Shown: positions 49,712 to 62,368 of the stretch, piece by piece
How positions within the stretch are numbered: position 1 is the stretch's first letter
How the letters are laid out: each line of letters starts with the position of its first letter
NCBI RefSeq assembly: GCF_030718935.1
Contig: NZ_CP132194.1
Location: 2,666,001 to 2,730,000 of the forward strand
Length of the DNA: 64,000 bases
Direction: 5' to 3'
Source: Psychrobacter sp. M13
GTDB taxonomy: Bacteria > Pseudomonadota > Gammaproteobacteria > Pseudomonadales > Moraxellaceae
The notes under the pieces: model-generated
The model's database searches: none
Told to the model about the DNA's origin: nothing
The model's input: only the letters and a program-made list of their open reading frames with translations
Translations under genes and position numbers: made by a program

Positions 49712-52375
49712 ATGACCACAAAAAATGCCTCTGCTCGTCTTCTCCGCTTTTTCGTAGGGCTTTTTATTGCCTGTCTTGCGTTAGCGGTCATCTTGACACT
49801 GGCTGTACCTATCGGTTTTTATGGTATGGCAATGTACCTATCGCCTACCCTGCCAAGCTTGCAAGAGATTAAGACAGCCAGCCTAGAGATGCCGTTACAG
49901 ATCTATAGTAGCGATAATAAATTAATCGGCCAGTACGGCAATCGTTTATCTTTACCTGTTAAATATGATGAAATTCCAGAAAATCTGACTAATGCTTTTC
50001 TAGCAGCCGAAGACGCTTCGTTTTTTCAACATAGTGGTATCAGTATAAAAGGTCTTGGACGAGCCGTCACCGAAGTGGTCACTGATGATGAAGGTCAAAC
50101 AGGTGGTTCTACTATCACTATGCAAGTTGCAAAAAACTACTTTTTAAGCTCTGAGCGTACTTTAAACCGAAAATTGACTGAGCTGTTTTTGGCACGAAAA
50201 ATGGAGGATGAGCTCAGTAAGGATGAGATTCTAACCTTATATGTCAACAAAATTTATTTAGGTGAGGGCGCTTACGGCATTCGTGCAGCCGCTAGAAAAT
50301 ACTATAGTAAATCCCTAGATAATCTTAATATCGCTGAAATGGCAATGCTAGCAGGCCTGCCAAAAGCGCCATCGAAGTATAATCCAGTAGCGAACCCAAG
50401 TCGAGCACTTACTCGACGCAACTGGATTATTGGTCGGATGTATGAGCTGAACTATATTAATAAAGCTCAACGTGATGAAGCCGTAAGCTCGCCTATTAAC
50501 CTCAATCTTTATCAAGAAAAGCTCGATGTCAATATGCCTTATTTGGCAGAGATGACACGGTATGCTTTGGTTAGTCGCTATGGTGAACAGGTTGTTAATG
50601 GCGGGTGGCGGGTGCGTCTTACGGTTGATAGTCAAGCACAAATAGATGCAGAAAAAGCAGTGTTAAAAGGTTTAATTGATTATGATCATCGTCATGGCTG
50701 GCGTGGAGCCGAAGCGAACGATGAACCATTAGAGAACTTCAGTCGTTACAGCAATATGTCGCCTGCTAAAGTTACTAAGGTCAGTTCTCGAAGCTTCGAT
50801 GCGCTCATGTTGTCTGGCGAGACTGTCACCGTTAACTGGTCAGGTATGCGCTGGGCACGTAAATACATCTCTGCCGATCGCTTTGGTAATTCGCCAAGCA
50901 ACGCGGTGCAAATCGTTAATGAAGACGATATTATTCGTCTGGTTCCAACCGATAGCGGTAATTGGCAATTGGCGCAAATACCTGACGTACAAGGCAGCTT
51001 AGTCTCCTTAGATCCTGAAACAGGTGCGGTCAACGCTCTAGTGGGTGGATTTGATTTTAATCACAGTAAGTTCAACCGTGCGGTACAAGGTTGGCGTCAG
51101 CCTGGCTCGACTATTAAGCCTTTAGTCTATACCGCAGCTTTAGAAAAAGGCTACCGTCCTGACAGTATAGTCTCTGATCAACCTATCCAAGTGGGCGATT
51201 GGAAACCCAAAAACTCAGATGGGCGCTTTTTGGGCGATATCACTTTACGCCGTGGGCTTTATTTATCACGTAACTTAGTTTCCATTCGTCTATTGCAAGC
51301 TATAGGTATCTCAGATGCCCGTAATCTGCTAGATCAATTCGGTTTAGACAAAGAAAAACTACCGACTACTTTGTCGCTCGCGCTTGGTGCAGGTCAAGCC
51401 ACTACTTTGCAGATGGCTACTGCCTACGCCACCTTTGCTAACGGTGGACATCGTGTTCAGCCCTACTTTATTGAGCAGATATATAATTACGATAATAAGC
51501 TACTGTTTCAAGCCAACCCACAACGAGCTTGTGCCTTATGCTTTAATGAGCAGCTTGAAGAAGCAAACCTTGAACTCGTAGAGAACTATAATAAAACAGA
51601 TGAAGAAATAGCTGCCAATGATGATAGCGCAACAGACGAAAATAATTTAGAAGTCACAACAGATGCAGCGACGGAGCCTACAACAGTCAAACCTATCGAT
51701 TTAAGTATTTATAATGCGACTCCTGATGCTGATCGTCTCAAAGCACCAGTAATACAGTATGTTACAGCGACTCAAGCACCACGTATTCTACAACCAAGGG
51801 TTGCTTTTGAGATGGCGAATATCTTACGTGATGTGGTACAGCGCGGTACTGCGGTTCGAGCTCGCTCTCTTGGCCGTGATGATATCGGTGGTAAAACAGG
51901 TACTACCAATGAAGCTAAAGATGCTTGGTTTGCAGGCTTTCATCCGACCAACGCTACCATTGTATGGATGGGTTTCGATCAGCCCTCAACGCTAGGTCGA
52001 CGCGAATATGGCGGTGTAGCAGCCCTGCCCGTTTGGGTGGACTTTATGCGCGCGCAACTGAAAGACACCCCTCGTCAATGGGTATCTACCAGCAATAAGT
52101 CAAAGTCTAAAAAGCAAAAACAGCGTGTTATTGAGATGACTGATGATGGCGTAACAACCACCAGTGGTGATGAAGAAGAAGGCACGGCTAGTACCTCTAC
52201 CAAACCAATCAAACCTAAAACCCAACAGCGCAAGCCGACAGAGCCTGAGATAAATCCTGAGGATAGTGAGGTGGTCATAGAAAATAGCGGCCTACCTACT
52301 CAGCGCTCTGATAGATCAACGCCAAATCGTCTAGCAGCAACACCAGTATCACAATTGCCTCCTATGCCTGAATAA
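49712..52375 (+). CDS. mrcA: Penicillin-binding protein 1A (class A PBP)
   Basis: Bifunctional peptidoglycan synthase in the inner membrane. It has a transmembrane helix (about 14-38), a GT51 glycosyltransferase domain with catalytic Glu100 in AAEDASFFQHSG and the GGSTITMQVAKNYFL motif, an OB-like insert (about 320-425), and a transpeptidase domain with the serine motif STIK (Ser466), SRN near 514 and KTGTTNEAKDAWFAG near 728-742. An acidic insert with a Cys pair (ACALCFN) lies near 605-660, as in other PBP1A proteins. The C-terminal tail (about 785-887) is low-complexity and charged. A terminator follows. Divergent from pilM. Confidence 0.95.
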   Translation: MTTKNASARLLRFFVGLFIACLALAVILTLAVPIGFYGMAMYLSPTLPSLQEIKTASLEMPLQIYSSDNKLIGQYGNRLSLPVKYDEIPENLTNAFLAAEDASFFQHSGISIKGLGRAVTEVVTDDEGQTGGSTITMQVAKNYFLSSERTLNRKLTELFLARKMEDELSKDEILTLYVNKIYLGEGAYGIRAAARKYYSKSLDNLNIAEMAMLAGLPKAPSKYNPVANPSRALTRRNWIIGRMYELNYINKAQRDEAVSSPINLNLYQEKLDVNMPYLAEMTRYALVSRYGEQVVNGGWRVRLTVDSQAQIDAEKAVLKGLIDYDHRHGWRGAEANDEPLENFSRYSNMSPAKVTKVSSRSFDALMLSGETVTVNWSGMRWARKYISADRFGNSPSNAVQIVNEDDIIRLVPTDSGNWQLAQIPDVQGSLVSLDPETGAVNALVGGFDFNHSKFNRAVQGWRQPGSTIKPLVYTAALEKGYRPDSIVSDQPIQVGDWKPKNSDGRFLGDITLRRGLYLSRNLVSIRLLQAIGISDARNLLDQFGLDKEKLPTTLSLALGAGQATTLQMATAYATFANGGHRVQPYFIEQIYNYDNKLLFQANPQRACALCFNEQLEEANLELVENYNKTDEEIAANDDSATDENNLEVTTDAATEPTTVKPIDLSIYNATPDADRLKAPVIQYVTATQAPRILQPRVAFEMANILRDVVQRGTAVRARSLGRDDIGGKTGTTNEAKDAWFAGFHPTNATIVWMGFDQPSTLGRREYGGVAALPVWVDFMRAQLKDTPRQWVSTSNKSKSKKQKQRVIEMTDDGVTTTSGDEEEGTASTSTKPIKPKTQQRKPTEPEINPEDSEVVIENSGLPTQRSDRSTPNRLAATPVSQLPPMPE

Positions 52376-52392
52376 TAGGGCGTGTTGCTAAT

Positions 52393-52431
52393 AAAAAAGG
52401 GTGCACTCATTTAATGAATGCACCCTTTTTT
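52393..52431. terminator. Bidirectional rho-independent terminator
   Basis: AAAAAAGGGTGCA (52393-52405) pairs perfectly with TGCACCCTTTTTT (52419-52431), with further inner pairing. It serves the PBP1A gene (+) and the convergent DUF6586-like gene (-). Confidence 0.92.
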
Positions 52432-52479
52432 ATTTCAGATAAAGCCCATATAGCCTACTATTGATATATAAATAACCTA

Positions 52480-53007
52480 TTAAAACTCTACCATCCCTGC
52501 TCGCAGCTGATCAATAAGCACTAAAAACTGCTGACGCCATTCACGAATAGTGGCATCATCAGGCAGCCATTGATTTGATAATGTCACTACGTTTACAATC
52601 AGATCTCGTGGTTCATTCTCTGTATTAGCGACAGGTTGCGTAGCGAGCTCATCAGGCTGCACTGCATATAGGCAGCGCTGATAAGCACGTTCAACATTAG
52701 CCAAAAATCCTTGCTGCTGCAATTGTTGTAGACGTTGTATCTCTGGTGAGACTTGTGTGCGCACACTCAGTGCTTGTTCAATATCTATTAAAGCTGGCTG
52801 AGCAATAGTTAGGCCATAAAAGTGACCCAATTCTTGTAAAAAAGCTAAATAAGTCCCGTATAAGTGAAAAATAGCCGTCTCACAATGCGCTTGATAAAGC
52901 TGCTTATCAACACTATCACCTGCGGCTTGACAGGCCAGCCTACAAAAATATAGCTTTTGATTGGTACGATCTGCTTGATATTTAGCAACACGAGTTTTGC
53001 CTGCCAT
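52480..53007 (-). CDS. DUF6586-like helical protein
   Basis: A 175-residue soluble, all-helical protein. The pattern TNQKLYFCRLACQAA near residues 16-30, AIFHLYGTYLAFLQELGHFYGL near 45-66 and the C-terminal LPDDATIREWRQQFLVLIDQLRAGMVEF fit a family of short uncharacterised proteins of Pseudomonas and relatives that I place in DUF6586. No function is known. No signal peptide. It lies alone between the PBP1A and rpoC genes. Confidence 0.65.
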   Translation of the reverse strand: MAGKTRVAKYQADRTNQKLYFCRLACQAAGDSVDKQLYQAHCETAIFHLYGTYLAFLQELGHFYGLTIAQPALIDIEQALSVRTQVSPEIQRLQQLQQQGFLANVERAYQRCLYAVQPDELATQPVANTENEPRDLIVNVVTLSNQWLPDDATIREWRQQFLVLIDQLRAGMVEF

Positions 53008-53124
53008 GGGTTTATTATCCTTATAAGTGATTAGCTATTCTTCTTGGTTATAAAATCGATTACAAATCTTAGTGTACTATTTTTTACTCTACGTTTCTCG
53101 CAAAATACCTCGATTTTGAAAGGT

Positions 53125-53154
53125 AAAAAAGCCAGCTATGTAGCTGGCTTTTTT
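53125..53154 (-). terminator. Rho-independent terminator of rpoBC
   Basis: Perfect 14-base arms AAAAAAGCCAGCTA and TAGCTGGCTTTTTT around a two-base loop, 31 bases after the rpoC stop codon. Confidence 0.93.
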
Positions 53155-53185
53155 ATTATTGGAATATTGTAGCTAAAGCAAAATA

Positions 53186-56100
53186 TTAATTATCTTGATT
53201 AAGCTCTTGAGCAAAGGCTTCATCAAAGCTGGCAAAGTCTTTATTATCACCTGTCGCAGTATTCATATCGAACGCAGCACTATCAAAAGAGGCGTTTAAG
53301 TCTTTATCTTGCAGTTTTTGATCGGCTTTATCTTTACGAGCTTTATGATAAGCCAAACCTGTACCTGCTGGGATCAAACGACCGACTACCACGTTTTCTT
53401 TCAAACCGCGTAGCTCATCAACCTTACCTGTTACCGCAGCGGCTGTTAGCACGCGTGTGGTTTCTTGGAAGGAAGCTGCTGAGATAAAGCTTTCAGTAGC
53501 CAAACTCGCTTTGGTGATACCTAGCAATTGACGCTCGTATTGTACTGGGAACTTATCTTCCGCCTCGAGCTTAGCATTAAGCGCTCTGATATCAACATAC
53601 TCAACCTGATCGCCTTTAAAGTGACTAGAGTCACCAGCATCGGTAATCTCAACTTTACGCAACATCTGACGAATGATGACTTCGATATGCTTATCGTTGA
53701 TTTTCACACCTTGCAGGCGGTAAACATCTTGCACTTCGTTAACGATATAATCAGCAAGCGCCGTTTGACCTTTTAGACGTAAGATGTCATGCGGGTTTTG
53801 TGGACCATCAGCGATCACTTCACCACGTGCTACCGTCTCGTTCTCAAAGACGTTGATTTGACGCCATTTTGGGATCAGCTCTTCATGCACTTCACCATCT
53901 TCATTAGTGATAATGAAGCGGTTTTTGCCTTTAGTTTCTTTACCAAAACTCACCACACCTGTCATCTCTGCCATAATGGCATGATCTTTTGGACGGCGTG
54001 CTTCGAATAGATCAGCAACTCGTGGCAAACCACCTGTGATATCTTTAGTACCTGAAGACGCTTGTGGTACACGACCTAGGATAGAACCTGCTGCTACTTT
54101 TTCGCCATCGCTAACTCGAATAATCGTCTCAGCAGGTAGGAAGTAAACAACTTCTTTGCCAGCATCAGTATTCAGAATAATAGCAGGACGCAAGTCTTTG
54201 GCATTACTTGAACGATCACGAGTCGCTAGAATTTCAAACGAGCTCATACCAGTGGCATCATCAACTTTCACCGTCGCTGTCATACCATCAGTGATATCGC
54301 TAAAACGCGCTTTACCAGCAAATTCTGTGATAATAGGATGCGTATGCGGATCCCACTTAGCGATAGTCTGACCGCCTTCGACTTGATCTTCGTTTTTGAC
54401 AAGTACGCTTGAACCATAAGGTACTTTATAGCGCTCACGCTCACGACCTAACTCATCAGTTAAAGCAATTTCAGCTGAACGAGAGACGATAACTAAGTGA
54501 CCATCAACGTGCTCAACCGTTTTCATATTCTCAAAATGTACTTGACCACCATTACGTACAGAGATGCTATTGTCCACAGAAGCTGAGCTTGCTGCCCCGC
54601 CTACGTGGAACGTACGCATGGTTAGCTGAGTACCTGGCTCACCGATAGACTGCGCTGCCATGACACCAACTGACTCACCGATGTTGACTTTATGACCACG
54701 AGCAAGGTCACGGCCATAACACTGGGCACACACACCATGTGCGATATCACAAGTAATCACTGAACGAACCCAGATATCATCGATAGCGTTATCATCAAGC
54801 ACGTCGACCCAATGCTCATCGATTAAAGTACCCGCTGGAATGAGGATTTTATCAGCATCGTCGTTATAGGTGACATCACGTGAAGTGACACGACCTAGTA
54901 CTAAGTCACCAAGCTTTTCAATGATCTCACCACCTTGAATGTGCGGGGTCATTAGCAAGCCAACTTCAGTACCACAATCATCACTAGTGATAACCAAATC
55001 TTGTGCCACATCGACTAAACGACGAGTCAGATAACCTGAGTTAGCTGTTTTCAATGCGGTATCGGCTAGACCTTTACGCGCACCGTGAGTCGAGATAAAG
55101 TACTGAAGTACGGTCAAGCCTTCACGGAAGTTAGCTTTAATAGGCGTCTCAATAATAGAGCCATCTGGTTTTGCCATCAAACCACGCATACCAGCCAACT
55201 GACGAATCTGCGCGGCACTACCACGAGCACCAGAGTCTGACATGATAAAGATTGAGTTGAAAGATTTTTGCTCTTCCTCTTCACCTTTTGAGTTCATGAC
55301 TTTATCAGTGGCTAAGTTATCCATCATCGCTTTGGCGACTTTATCATTGGTACGTGACCAGATATCGACCACTTTGTTATAGCGCTCACCAGCAGTCACA
55401 AAACCTTGCTCAAACTGATCTTCGATTTCGCGAACTTCTGCTTCTGCGACACCGATGATTTGTTTTTTACTTGGCGGAATAACCATATCATCTAGGCAAA
55501 TAGACACACCAGACAACGTTGCTTGCGCAAAACCTAAGTACATTAATTGGTCAGCGAACATAACGCTGTCTTTAACACCTAGGTTACGATAGCAAGAGTT
55601 GATCAATTTTGAGATGTTTTTCTTAGTCATCTCTTGATTACACTCTTCAAACGCCATACCTTCAGGCATGATGTTCCAGATAAGCAAACGGCCTGCAACA
55701 GTATCTTTTAAAGATACGGTATAAGTCGCATTACCATCAGCATCAAAAACAGTTTCTTTTACGCGTACTTTAATTTTTGCATTGACATGTAAGTCATTAG
55801 AGCCAATAGCGCGCAGAGCCTCGTTAACCGTCGAGAATATCATGCCCTCGCCTTTGACGTTGACTGATGAGCGGCTGATATAGTAAAGACCCAATACCAC
55901 ATCTTGTGACGGTACAATAATCGGATCACCGTTAGCAGGTGACAAGATATTATTGGTCGACATCATAAGGGCACGTGATTCAAGCTGCGCCTCTAGCGTC
56001 AATGGCACATGAACGGCCATTTGGTCACCATCAAAATCGGCGTTAAACGCGGTACAAACCAATGGATGCAACTGAATTGCTTTACCTTCGATTAGTACTG

Positions 56101-57421
56101 GCTCAAATGCCTGTAGACCCAAACGGTGAAGTGTTGGTGCACGGTTAAGAAGTACTGGATGCTCACGGATAACCATGGCCAGCATATCCCACACTTGTGG
56201 CTCTTCACGCTCTACCATCTTTTTGGCAGCTTTAATCGTCGTTGCCAAACCATGAGACAATAGCTTGTTATAAGTAAATGGCTTGAATAGTTCAAGTGCC
56301 ATTTTCTTCGGTAGACCACACTGATGTAGACGTAGTGTTGGACCTACAACGATAACCGAACGGCCAGAGTAATCGACACGCTTACCCAATAAGTTTTGAC
56401 GGAAACGACCTTGCTTACCTTTGATCATATCTGCCAAAGATTTCAATGGACGCTTATTACTACCAGTAATGGCACGACCGCGACGACCGTTATCAAGCAA
56501 TGCATCTACTGATTCTTGCAACATACGTTTTTCGTTACGTACAATGATATCAGGAGCGCTTAGCTCAAGCAGACGCTTTAGACGGTTGTTACGGTTGATC
56601 ACGCGGCGATACAAGTCGTTTAGATCTGATGTTGCAAAACGACCCCCTTCTAGTGGTACTAGAGGACGCAAATCTGGTGGTAGTACTGGTAAGATGTTCA
56701 TTACCATCCACTCAGGCTTATTATTAGAATCACGGAATGCTTCTAATAGCTTGAGACGCTTAGACATCTTTTTAAGCTTAGTCTCAGAACCTGTTTGCGG
56801 AATCACTTCACGCAGCTCATCAATCTCGATGTCAAGATCGATATCTTTGAGCAAGTCTTGAACCGCTTCTGCACCCATCTTAGCGACAAACTCATCGCCA
56901 AACTCTTCAAGGGCACGATAATAATCTTCATCGTCAAGTAGCTGGTATTTCTCTAAAGAAGTTAAACCAGGTTCAGTGACGATATAGCTTTCAAAATAAA
57001 GCACACGCTCGATATCGCGAAGCGTCATGTCTAGCAATAGACCGATGCGGCTTGGTAATGATTTTAAGAACCAAATATGCGCAACAGGACTGGCTAGGTC
57101 AATATGACCCATGCGGTCACGACGCACTTTTGCAGTAGTGACTTCGACGCCACATTTTTCACAGATAACGCCTTGGAATTTACGGCGCTTGTACTTGCCA
57201 CAGAGACATTCAAAGTCTTTTACAGGGCCAAAAATTTTGGCACAGAATAGACCATCACGCTCAGGCTTGAAGGTACGATAGTTAATCGTCTCAGGTTTTT
57301 TGACTTCACCATGCGACCATGACTTGATCACATCAGGCGAGGCTAAAGTAATTTGGATACTGTCAAACTCATGGTTACCATTGCTGGTAGGGCTTTGCAT
57401 GATATCGAGTAAATCTTTCAA
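53186..57421 (-). CDS. rpoC: RNA polymerase beta' subunit
   Basis: Catalytic subunit of RNA polymerase. The first zinc-binding site is [20 protein letters not shown] (about 71-90), the Mg-binding [12 protein letters not shown] near residue 462, and the second zinc site in [15 protein letters not shown] near 890-905. The trigger-loop and bridge-helix regions are intact. The length of 1411 is close to the 1407 of E. coli. The start codon is TTG at 57421 (TTG AAA GAT), with GGAGAAG upstream; no ATG gives the conserved KDLLDIM start. It follows rpoB after 178 bases. Confidence 0.98.
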   Translation of the reverse strand: MKDLLDIMQSPTSNGNHEFDSIQITLASPDVIKSWSHGEVKKPETINYRTFKPERDGLFCAKIFGPVKDFECLCGKYKRRKFQGVICEKCGVEVTTAKVRRDRMGHIDLASPVAHIWFLKSLPSRIGLLLDMTLRDIERVLYFESYIVTEPGLTSLEKYQLLDDEDYYRALEEFGDEFVAKMGAEAVQDLLKDIDLDIEIDELREVIPQTGSETKLKKMSKRLKLLEAFRDSNNKPEWMVMNILPVLPPDLRPLVPLEGGRFATSDLNDLYRRVINRNNRLKRLLELSAPDIIVRNEKRMLQESVDALLDNGRRGRAITGSNKRPLKSLADMIKGKQGRFRQNLLGKRVDYSGRSVIVVGPTLRLHQCGLPKKMALELFKPFTYNKLLSHGLATTIKAAKKMVEREEPQVWDMLAMVIREHPVLLNRAPTLHRLGLQAFEPVLIEGKAIQLHPLVCTAFNADFDGDQMAVHVPLTLEAQLESRALMMSTNNILSPANGDPIIVPSQDVVLGLYYISRSSVNVKGEGMIFSTVNEALRAIGSNDLHVNAKIKVRVKETVFDADGNATYTVSLKDTVAGRLLIWNIMPEGMAFEECNQEMTKKNISKLINSCYRNLGVKDSVMFADQLMYLGFAQATLSGVSICLDDMVIPPSKKQIIGVAEAEVREIEDQFEQGFVTAGERYNKVVDIWSRTNDKVAKAMMDNLATDKVMNSKGEEEEQKSFNSIFIMSDSGARGSAAQIRQLAGMRGLMAKPDGSIIETPIKANFREGLTVLQYFISTHGARKGLADTALKTANSGYLTRRLVDVAQDLVITSDDCGTEVGLLMTPHIQGGEIIEKLGDLVLGRVTSRDVTYNDDADKILIPAGTLIDEHWVDVLDDNAIDDIWVRSVITCDIAHGVCAQCYGRDLARGHKVNIGESVGVMAAQSIGEPGTQLTMRTFHVGGAASSASVDNSISVRNGGQVHFENMKTVEHVDGHLVIVSRSAEIALTDELGRERERYKVPYGSSVLVKNEDQVEGGQTIAKWDPHTHPIITEFAGKARFSDITDGMTATVKVDDATGMSSFEILATRDRSSNAKDLRPAIILNTDAGKEVVYFLPAETIIRVSDGEKVAAGSILGRVPQASSGTKDITGGLPRVADLFEARRPKDHAIMAEMTGVVSFGKETKGKNRFIITNEDGEVHEELIPKWRQINVFENETVARGEVIADGPQNPHDILRLKGQTALADYIVNEVQDVYRLQGVKINDKHIEVIIRQMLRKVEITDAGDSSHFKGDQVEYVDIRALNAKLEAEDKFPVQYERQLLGITKASLATESFISAASFQETTRVLTAAAVTGKVDELRGLKENVVVGRLIPAGTGLAYHKARKDKADQKLQDKDLNASFDSAAFDMNTATGDNKDFASFDEAFAQELNQDN

Positions 57422-57599
57422 GTTGCTTCTCCGTTATCTCTATAATCATCTGTTAGCGTTGTCACTATTATTATAATGGCATTGCTATATAAATGACTGA
57501 AGGCAATGAATAGGGTTGAGATAAATATCTAAAAGCAGCAGCACAATATAATACTGCGGCGTACTGCTCTTAGTTAACTAATCAATTATATAAAATCAA

Positions 57600-60500
57600 T
57601 TAGTTGGTCTGTTTTAGCTCTATATTGATACCCAAAGATTTGATCTCTTTGGTCAGTACGTTAAACGATTCAGGCATACCTGGATCCATGTACTGCTCAC
57701 CATCAACGATGTTTTTGTACATGCGTGTACGACCTTCAACGTCATCTGATTTCACCGTTAGCATCTCTTGCAAGGTGTAAGTTGCACCGTAAGCCTCTAG
57801 TGCCCATACTTCCATCTCACCAAAGCGCTGACCACCGAACTGTGCTTTACCGCCGAGTGGCTGCTGAGTGACTAGTGAATAAGATCCTGTTGAACGTGCA
57901 TGCATTTTGTCATCAACCAAATGGTTAAGTTTGAGCATATACATGTAGCCAACTGTCACTTTACGATCGAACTTCTGACCAGTACGACCATCATACAAGG
58001 TTTGCTGACCATCACGATCCATACCAGCAAGCTCAAGCAAGTCTTTGACTTGATGCTCATGAGCACCATCAAACACTGCGGTACCCATAGGCACACCTGC
58101 GCGTAAGTTGTCAGCTAACGCCATGATATCGTCATCAGTTAGGCTATCAAGATCAACTTGCTCGCCACCGACTTTGTTATAGATTTGGTCTAAGAAATCG
58201 CGCAAATCTTTAATCGCAGCTTGGGCTTTAAGCATACCATCTATCTTCTCGCCTAAGCCTTTAGCCGCCATACCTAAATGGGTCTCTAGTACCTGTCCGA
58301 TGTTCATACGCGACGGTACACCCAATGGGTTCAGTACGATATCAACGGTGTTGCCGTGCTCATCATAAGGCATATCTTCAACGGGCATGATACGTGATAC
58401 CACACCTTTGTTACCATGACGACCCGCCATTTTATCACCTGGCTGAATACGACGTTTGACCGCTAGATACACCTTAACGATTTTTTGTACGCCGTGTTGC
58501 AGATCATCACCAGCGGTTAATTTGCGTTTTTTCTCAGCAAACTTACTATCGATATCTTTTTGCTTATCGACTAAGAACTCAGCGATTTGGGTAAGACGCT
58601 CTGAGATATCCTCTTCTACTGGCTGGATATCAAGCAAGGTCTCCAAATTCATATCTTTCATGTCGTCAGCTTGCATGATAGTTCCAGCTTTTAGGCCAGA
58701 ACCACCGCTAACTTTTTGACCGTCAAGCAAGCTTGCGATACGACCACGCGCTGCTGCCTCAAAGATACGTAGCTCTTCTTTTAAATCTTTGCGATAGCTA
58801 TCGAGCTGAGACTTTTCGATGGCACGCGCACGTGCATCTTTTTCAACGCCATCACGGGTAAAGACTTGTACGTCAATGACCGTACCTTTGCTCGATGTTG
58901 GGACACGTAAAGAGGTGTCTTTAACATCAGCTGCTTTTTCACCAAAGATGGCCCGCAGTAGCTTCTCTTCCGGCGTCAATTGGGTCTCACCTTTTGGCGT
59001 GACTTTACCAACTAAGATGTCACCCGCATCAACCTCTGCACCGATATAAACGATACCGGCTTCATCTAAACTAGATAATGCAGCTTCACCGACGTTTGGA
59101 ATGTCACTAGTGATTTCTTCAGTACCTAATTTGGTATCACGAGCCACACAAGTGAGCTCTTGAATATGAATAGTGGTAAAGCGATCTTCTTTGACGACCT
59201 TTTCTGATAACAGAATTGAATCCTCAAAGTTGTAACCATTCCACGGCATAAATGCAATGCGGATGTTCTGACCCAATGCCAACTCACCAAGATCCGTTGA
59301 CGGACCATCGGCTAAGATATCGCCTAACGCAATTTCATCGCCTTGGTTAACGATAATGCGCTGGTTGATACAAGTGTTTTGATTAGAGCGCGTGTATTTA
59401 ACTAAGTTATAGATATCAATACCGGCTTCACCAGCGATCATCTCTTCTTCGTTAACACGAACGACAATACGTGAAGCATCAACGTCTTCGATCACGCCGC
59501 CACGCTTAGCAATCACACAAACACCTGAATCGCGCGCCACATAACGCTCCATACCCGTACCGACTAACGGCTTATCAGCACGTAATGTAGGCACTGCTTG
59601 ACGCTGCATGTTCGAGCCCATCAAGGCACGGTTAGCATCATCATGCTCTAGGAACGGGATAAGACCTGCTGCTACCGAAACTACCTGACTTGGCGACACA
59701 TCCATATGCGTCACTTTTTCAGGCGGCATGCGCACGAATTCACCATAGCTACGCACACTGACCATCTCATCAGATAGCGCACCATCTTCAGTCATTGGTG
59801 AGTCAGCTTGTGCAATCACCGTACCAACTTCTTCAATCGCTGATAAATATTCAATAACGTCAGTGACTTTACCATCTACCACACGGCGGTACGGCGTCTC
59901 TAAGAAACCAAAGCTATTGGTCTTAGCAAAGGTTGCTAATGAGTTAATCAAGCCAATGTTTGGACCTTCAGGAGTCTCAATCGGGCAAACACGACCATAA
60001 TGCGTATCATGTACGTCACGCACTTCAAAACCAGCACGCTCACGAGTTAGACCACCTGGTCCTAGTGCTGATACACGACGTTTATGGGTAACTTCAGACA
60101 ATGGGTTGTTCTGATCCATAAACTGTGACAACTGGCTTGAACCAAAGAATTCTTTAACTGCAGCTGCTACAGGCTTTGAGTTGATCAAGTCTTGTGGTGA
60201 TAAGTTATCAGATTCCGCTGAGCTTAAACGCTCTTTTACCGCACGCTCAACACGGACTAGACCCACACGGAATTGGTTTTCTGCCATCTCGCCTACTGAA
60301 CGAATACGGCGGTTACCTAAGTGATCAATATCGTCAACTTCGCCACGACCATTACGAATCTCAATCAGCTCTTTGAGCACATTGACGATATCATCATTGG
60401 TCAAAACGCTGCGCTCGCGCTGAATTTCTGGATCATTAGTATTGTCAAACTCAAGACCTAAACGACGGTTGAACTTCATACGACCGACGTTTGATAAGTC

Positions 60501-61718
60501 ATAACGATCGGCATTGAAGAACATGCTGTCAAATAGCTTCTCAGCAGTCTCAACGGTTGGTGGCTCACCTGGACGCATGACTTTATAGATTTCAATCAAC
60601 GCTTCTTCACGGCTAGAAGTACTATCAGCACGTAGCGTATCAGCAATATAACTACCTTGATCGATATCGTTAGTGAACAATATGCTAAACTCTTTGATAG
60701 AATCGCTGGCTTCAAATGAGTTTAATTTGACCAATAATTCATGGTCGATTGGCGTATTAGCGCGCGCAATCACTTCATCGTTCACGATAATATCTTCAGC
60801 TAGAATACGCTCGTAGAGGTACTCATCAGGTACAGCAATACGCGTCATACCGGCTTCTTCAAGCTGACGAATACGGCGAGCATTAATACGCTTGCCCTGC
60901 TCAACGATAACATCACCGTCGGCAGATACGATATCGAACTGAGCCATCTCACCACGTAAGCGATCAGCAACTAGATCAATCTCGAACTGCTCTTCACCTT
61001 TGTATACGGCGACTTTGTCAAAGAAAAGATCTAAAATCTCACCTGTGCTAAGACCTAGCGCGCGTAAAATAATAGATGCCAGCAATTTACGGCGACGGTC
61101 AATACGAGCAAAGACTAAATCTTTTGCATCAAATTCGAAATCTAACCATGAACCGCGGTAAGGAATAATACGCGCGTTATAAAGCACCTTACCACTTGAA
61201 TGTGACTTGCCTTTATCGTGATCAAAGAATACACCAGGTGAACGATGCAGCTGCGACACGATAACACGCTCAGTACCATTAATAATAAAGGTACCGTTAG
61301 CGGTCATCAATGGCATCTCGCCCATATAAACACTTTGCTCACGGATATCTTTTACCGCAGCTTTACTGTCTTTATCTTTGCTGTCTTTGTCTTTAATAAT
61401 CAGACGAATCTTGACGCGCATAGGTGCGGCAAAAGTTGAGCCACGTAGAATACACTCACGCTCATCAAATTCAGGCGTGCCTAAATAGTACTCAACAAAT
61501 TGCAGCTCTGCATTACCAGAGTGACTCTCAATTGGGAAAATAGAGGAGTATGCCGCTTGCAAACCAGTATTCTCACGAGCTTTTGGCTTTTTGTGCTCTT
61601 GCAAAAAGTGCTCATAAGAATCTACTTGGATAGACAATAAATAGGGAATGTCCATCACAGTAGGCAATTCAGCAAAGCTTTTGCGAATACGCTTTTTTTC
61701 AGTATAAGAATATGCCAT
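57600..61718 (-). CDS. rpoB: RNA polymerase beta subunit
   Basis: Beta subunit of RNA polymerase, 1372 residues. The rifampicin pocket reads [20 protein letters not shown] then [11 protein letters not shown] (about 525-560). The residues equivalent to E. coli Asp516, His526 and Ser531 are all the susceptible type. Other landmarks are [41 protein letters not shown] and the C-terminal [29 protein letters not shown] lies upstream of the ATG at 61718. It lies 650 bases downstream of rplL in the rplJL-rpoBC operon, a longer gap than usual that carries a hairpin. Confidence 0.98.
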   Translation of the reverse strand: MAYSYTEKKRIRKSFAELPTVMDIPYLLSIQVDSYEHFLQEHKKPKARENTGLQAAYSSIFPIESHSGNAELQFVEYYLGTPEFDERECILRGSTFAAPMRVKIRLIIKDKDSKDKDSKAAVKDIREQSVYMGEMPLMTANGTFIINGTERVIVSQLHRSPGVFFDHDKGKSHSSGKVLYNARIIPYRGSWLDFEFDAKDLVFARIDRRRKLLASIILRALGLSTGEILDLFFDKVAVYKGEEQFEIDLVADRLRGEMAQFDIVSADGDVIVEQGKRINARRIRQLEEAGMTRIAVPDEYLYERILAEDIIVNDEVIARANTPIDHELLVKLNSFEASDSIKEFSILFTNDIDQGSYIADTLRADSTSSREEALIEIYKVMRPGEPPTVETAEKLFDSMFFNADRYDLSNVGRMKFNRRLGLEFDNTNDPEIQRERSVLTNDDIVNVLKELIEIRNGRGEVDDIDHLGNRRIRSVGEMAENQFRVGLVRVERAVKERLSSAESDNLSPQDLINSKPVAAAVKEFFGSSQLSQFMDQNNPLSEVTHKRRVSALGPGGLTRERAGFEVRDVHDTHYGRVCPIETPEGPNIGLINSLATFAKTNSFGFLETPYRRVVDGKVTDVIEYLSAIEEVGTVIAQADSPMTEDGALSDEMVSVRSYGEFVRMPPEKVTHMDVSPSQVVSVAAGLIPFLEHDDANRALMGSNMQRQAVPTLRADKPLVGTGMERYVARDSGVCVIAKRGGVIEDVDASRIVVRVNEEEMIAGEAGIDIYNLVKYTRSNQNTCINQRIIVNQGDEIALGDILADGPSTDLGELALGQNIRIAFMPWNGYNFEDSILLSEKVVKEDRFTTIHIQELTCVARDTKLGTEEITSDIPNVGEAALSSLDEAGIVYIGAEVDAGDILVGKVTPKGETQLTPEEKLLRAIFGEKAADVKDTSLRVPTSSKGTVIDVQVFTRDGVEKDARARAIEKSQLDSYRKDLKEELRIFEAAARGRIASLLDGQKVSGGSGLKAGTIMQADDMKDMNLETLLDIQPVEEDISERLTQIAEFLVDKQKDIDSKFAEKKRKLTAGDDLQHGVQKIVKVYLAVKRRIQPGDKMAGRHGNKGVVSRIMPVEDMPYDEHGNTVDIVLNPLGVPSRMNIGQVLETHLGMAAKGLGEKIDGMLKAQAAIKDLRDFLDQIYNKVGGEQVDLDSLTDDDIMALADNLRAGVPMGTAVFDGAHEHQVKDLLELAGMDRDGQQTLYDGRTGQKFDRKVTVGYMYMLKLNHLVDDKMHARSTGSYSLVTQQPLGGKAQFGGQRFGEMEVWALEAYGATYTLQEMLTVKSDDVEGRTRMYKNIVDGEQYMDPGMPESFNVLTKEIKSLGINIELKQTN

Positions 61719-62368
61719 CGAGAGTCCTTACAGTAACGTGGAAACAAATTAAAAGCGTGACCGATATGCATAAATACTATGCATAGGCCACGTAAACGAT
61801 AATACTTGTTGCTATTTAACTCGTGCTAAAAAGCTAAAATAAATATTCATTGGTTGAATCAAATAGTCTTTTAATACAACTTGAAACTTTTACTCTAAAA
61901 ATTTCATCAATAACAGTTACAGTCAGCTATATGTCCATCAATATTCACGACTCAATACTGACAGTGGAACCATGCTAAAGTGCTAAATAGTAACAACTCA
62001 TTCATCATTATCTAGACTTAACAGCTCAAAGACGCTCTAGGATAAATAAGTTTATTGGAATAAGTAAGGCTATTAGAAAAGTATGCGGGCACGGAAAAAT
62101 GCCAAACATCCAACGACGTTTAGCCTAATTTAATATATAAAATAAAACTACTGTGCTTGCTTGCACTGCGTTTACTTGCATAGCTATCGTGTGTCCTTTT
62201 GATGGGTATCCACCGCTGATAATACGACTATTGGCAGACACAAAAGGTCAAGCTGGCAATTATAATAAAAAAAAGCCGATAATGCAAGGCATTATCAGCT
62301 TTTTTATGTATCACATAAAGTAGCTACTTAATAGTAATTACTTAACTGTAATCCAAAATAAGCTCAGC
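61719..62368. other. rplL-rpoB intergenic region
   Basis: 650 bases with no gene. A strong hairpin with T run sits near rplL (62268-62306). A 7-base inverted match CCTTTTG/CAAAAGG lies nearby at about 62196-62247 and might form an RNase III-type processing stem, as known between these genes in E. coli. The rest, towards rpoB, is AT-rich without recognised features. Confidence 0.55.
62268..62306 (-). terminator. Attenuator-type terminator between rplL and rpoB
   Basis: GATAATGC (62278-62285) and GCATTATC (62289-62296) extend through one mismatch into AAAAAAGC/GCTTTTTT arms, with a T run on the minus strand. In E. coli an attenuator in this position reduces rpoBC transcription relative to the ribosomal genes; the same role is inferred here. 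Confidence 0.8.

Noticed and set aside
57600..61718. Rifampicin-resistance change in rpoB
   Set aside because: The rifampicin pocket residues match the susceptible consensus.
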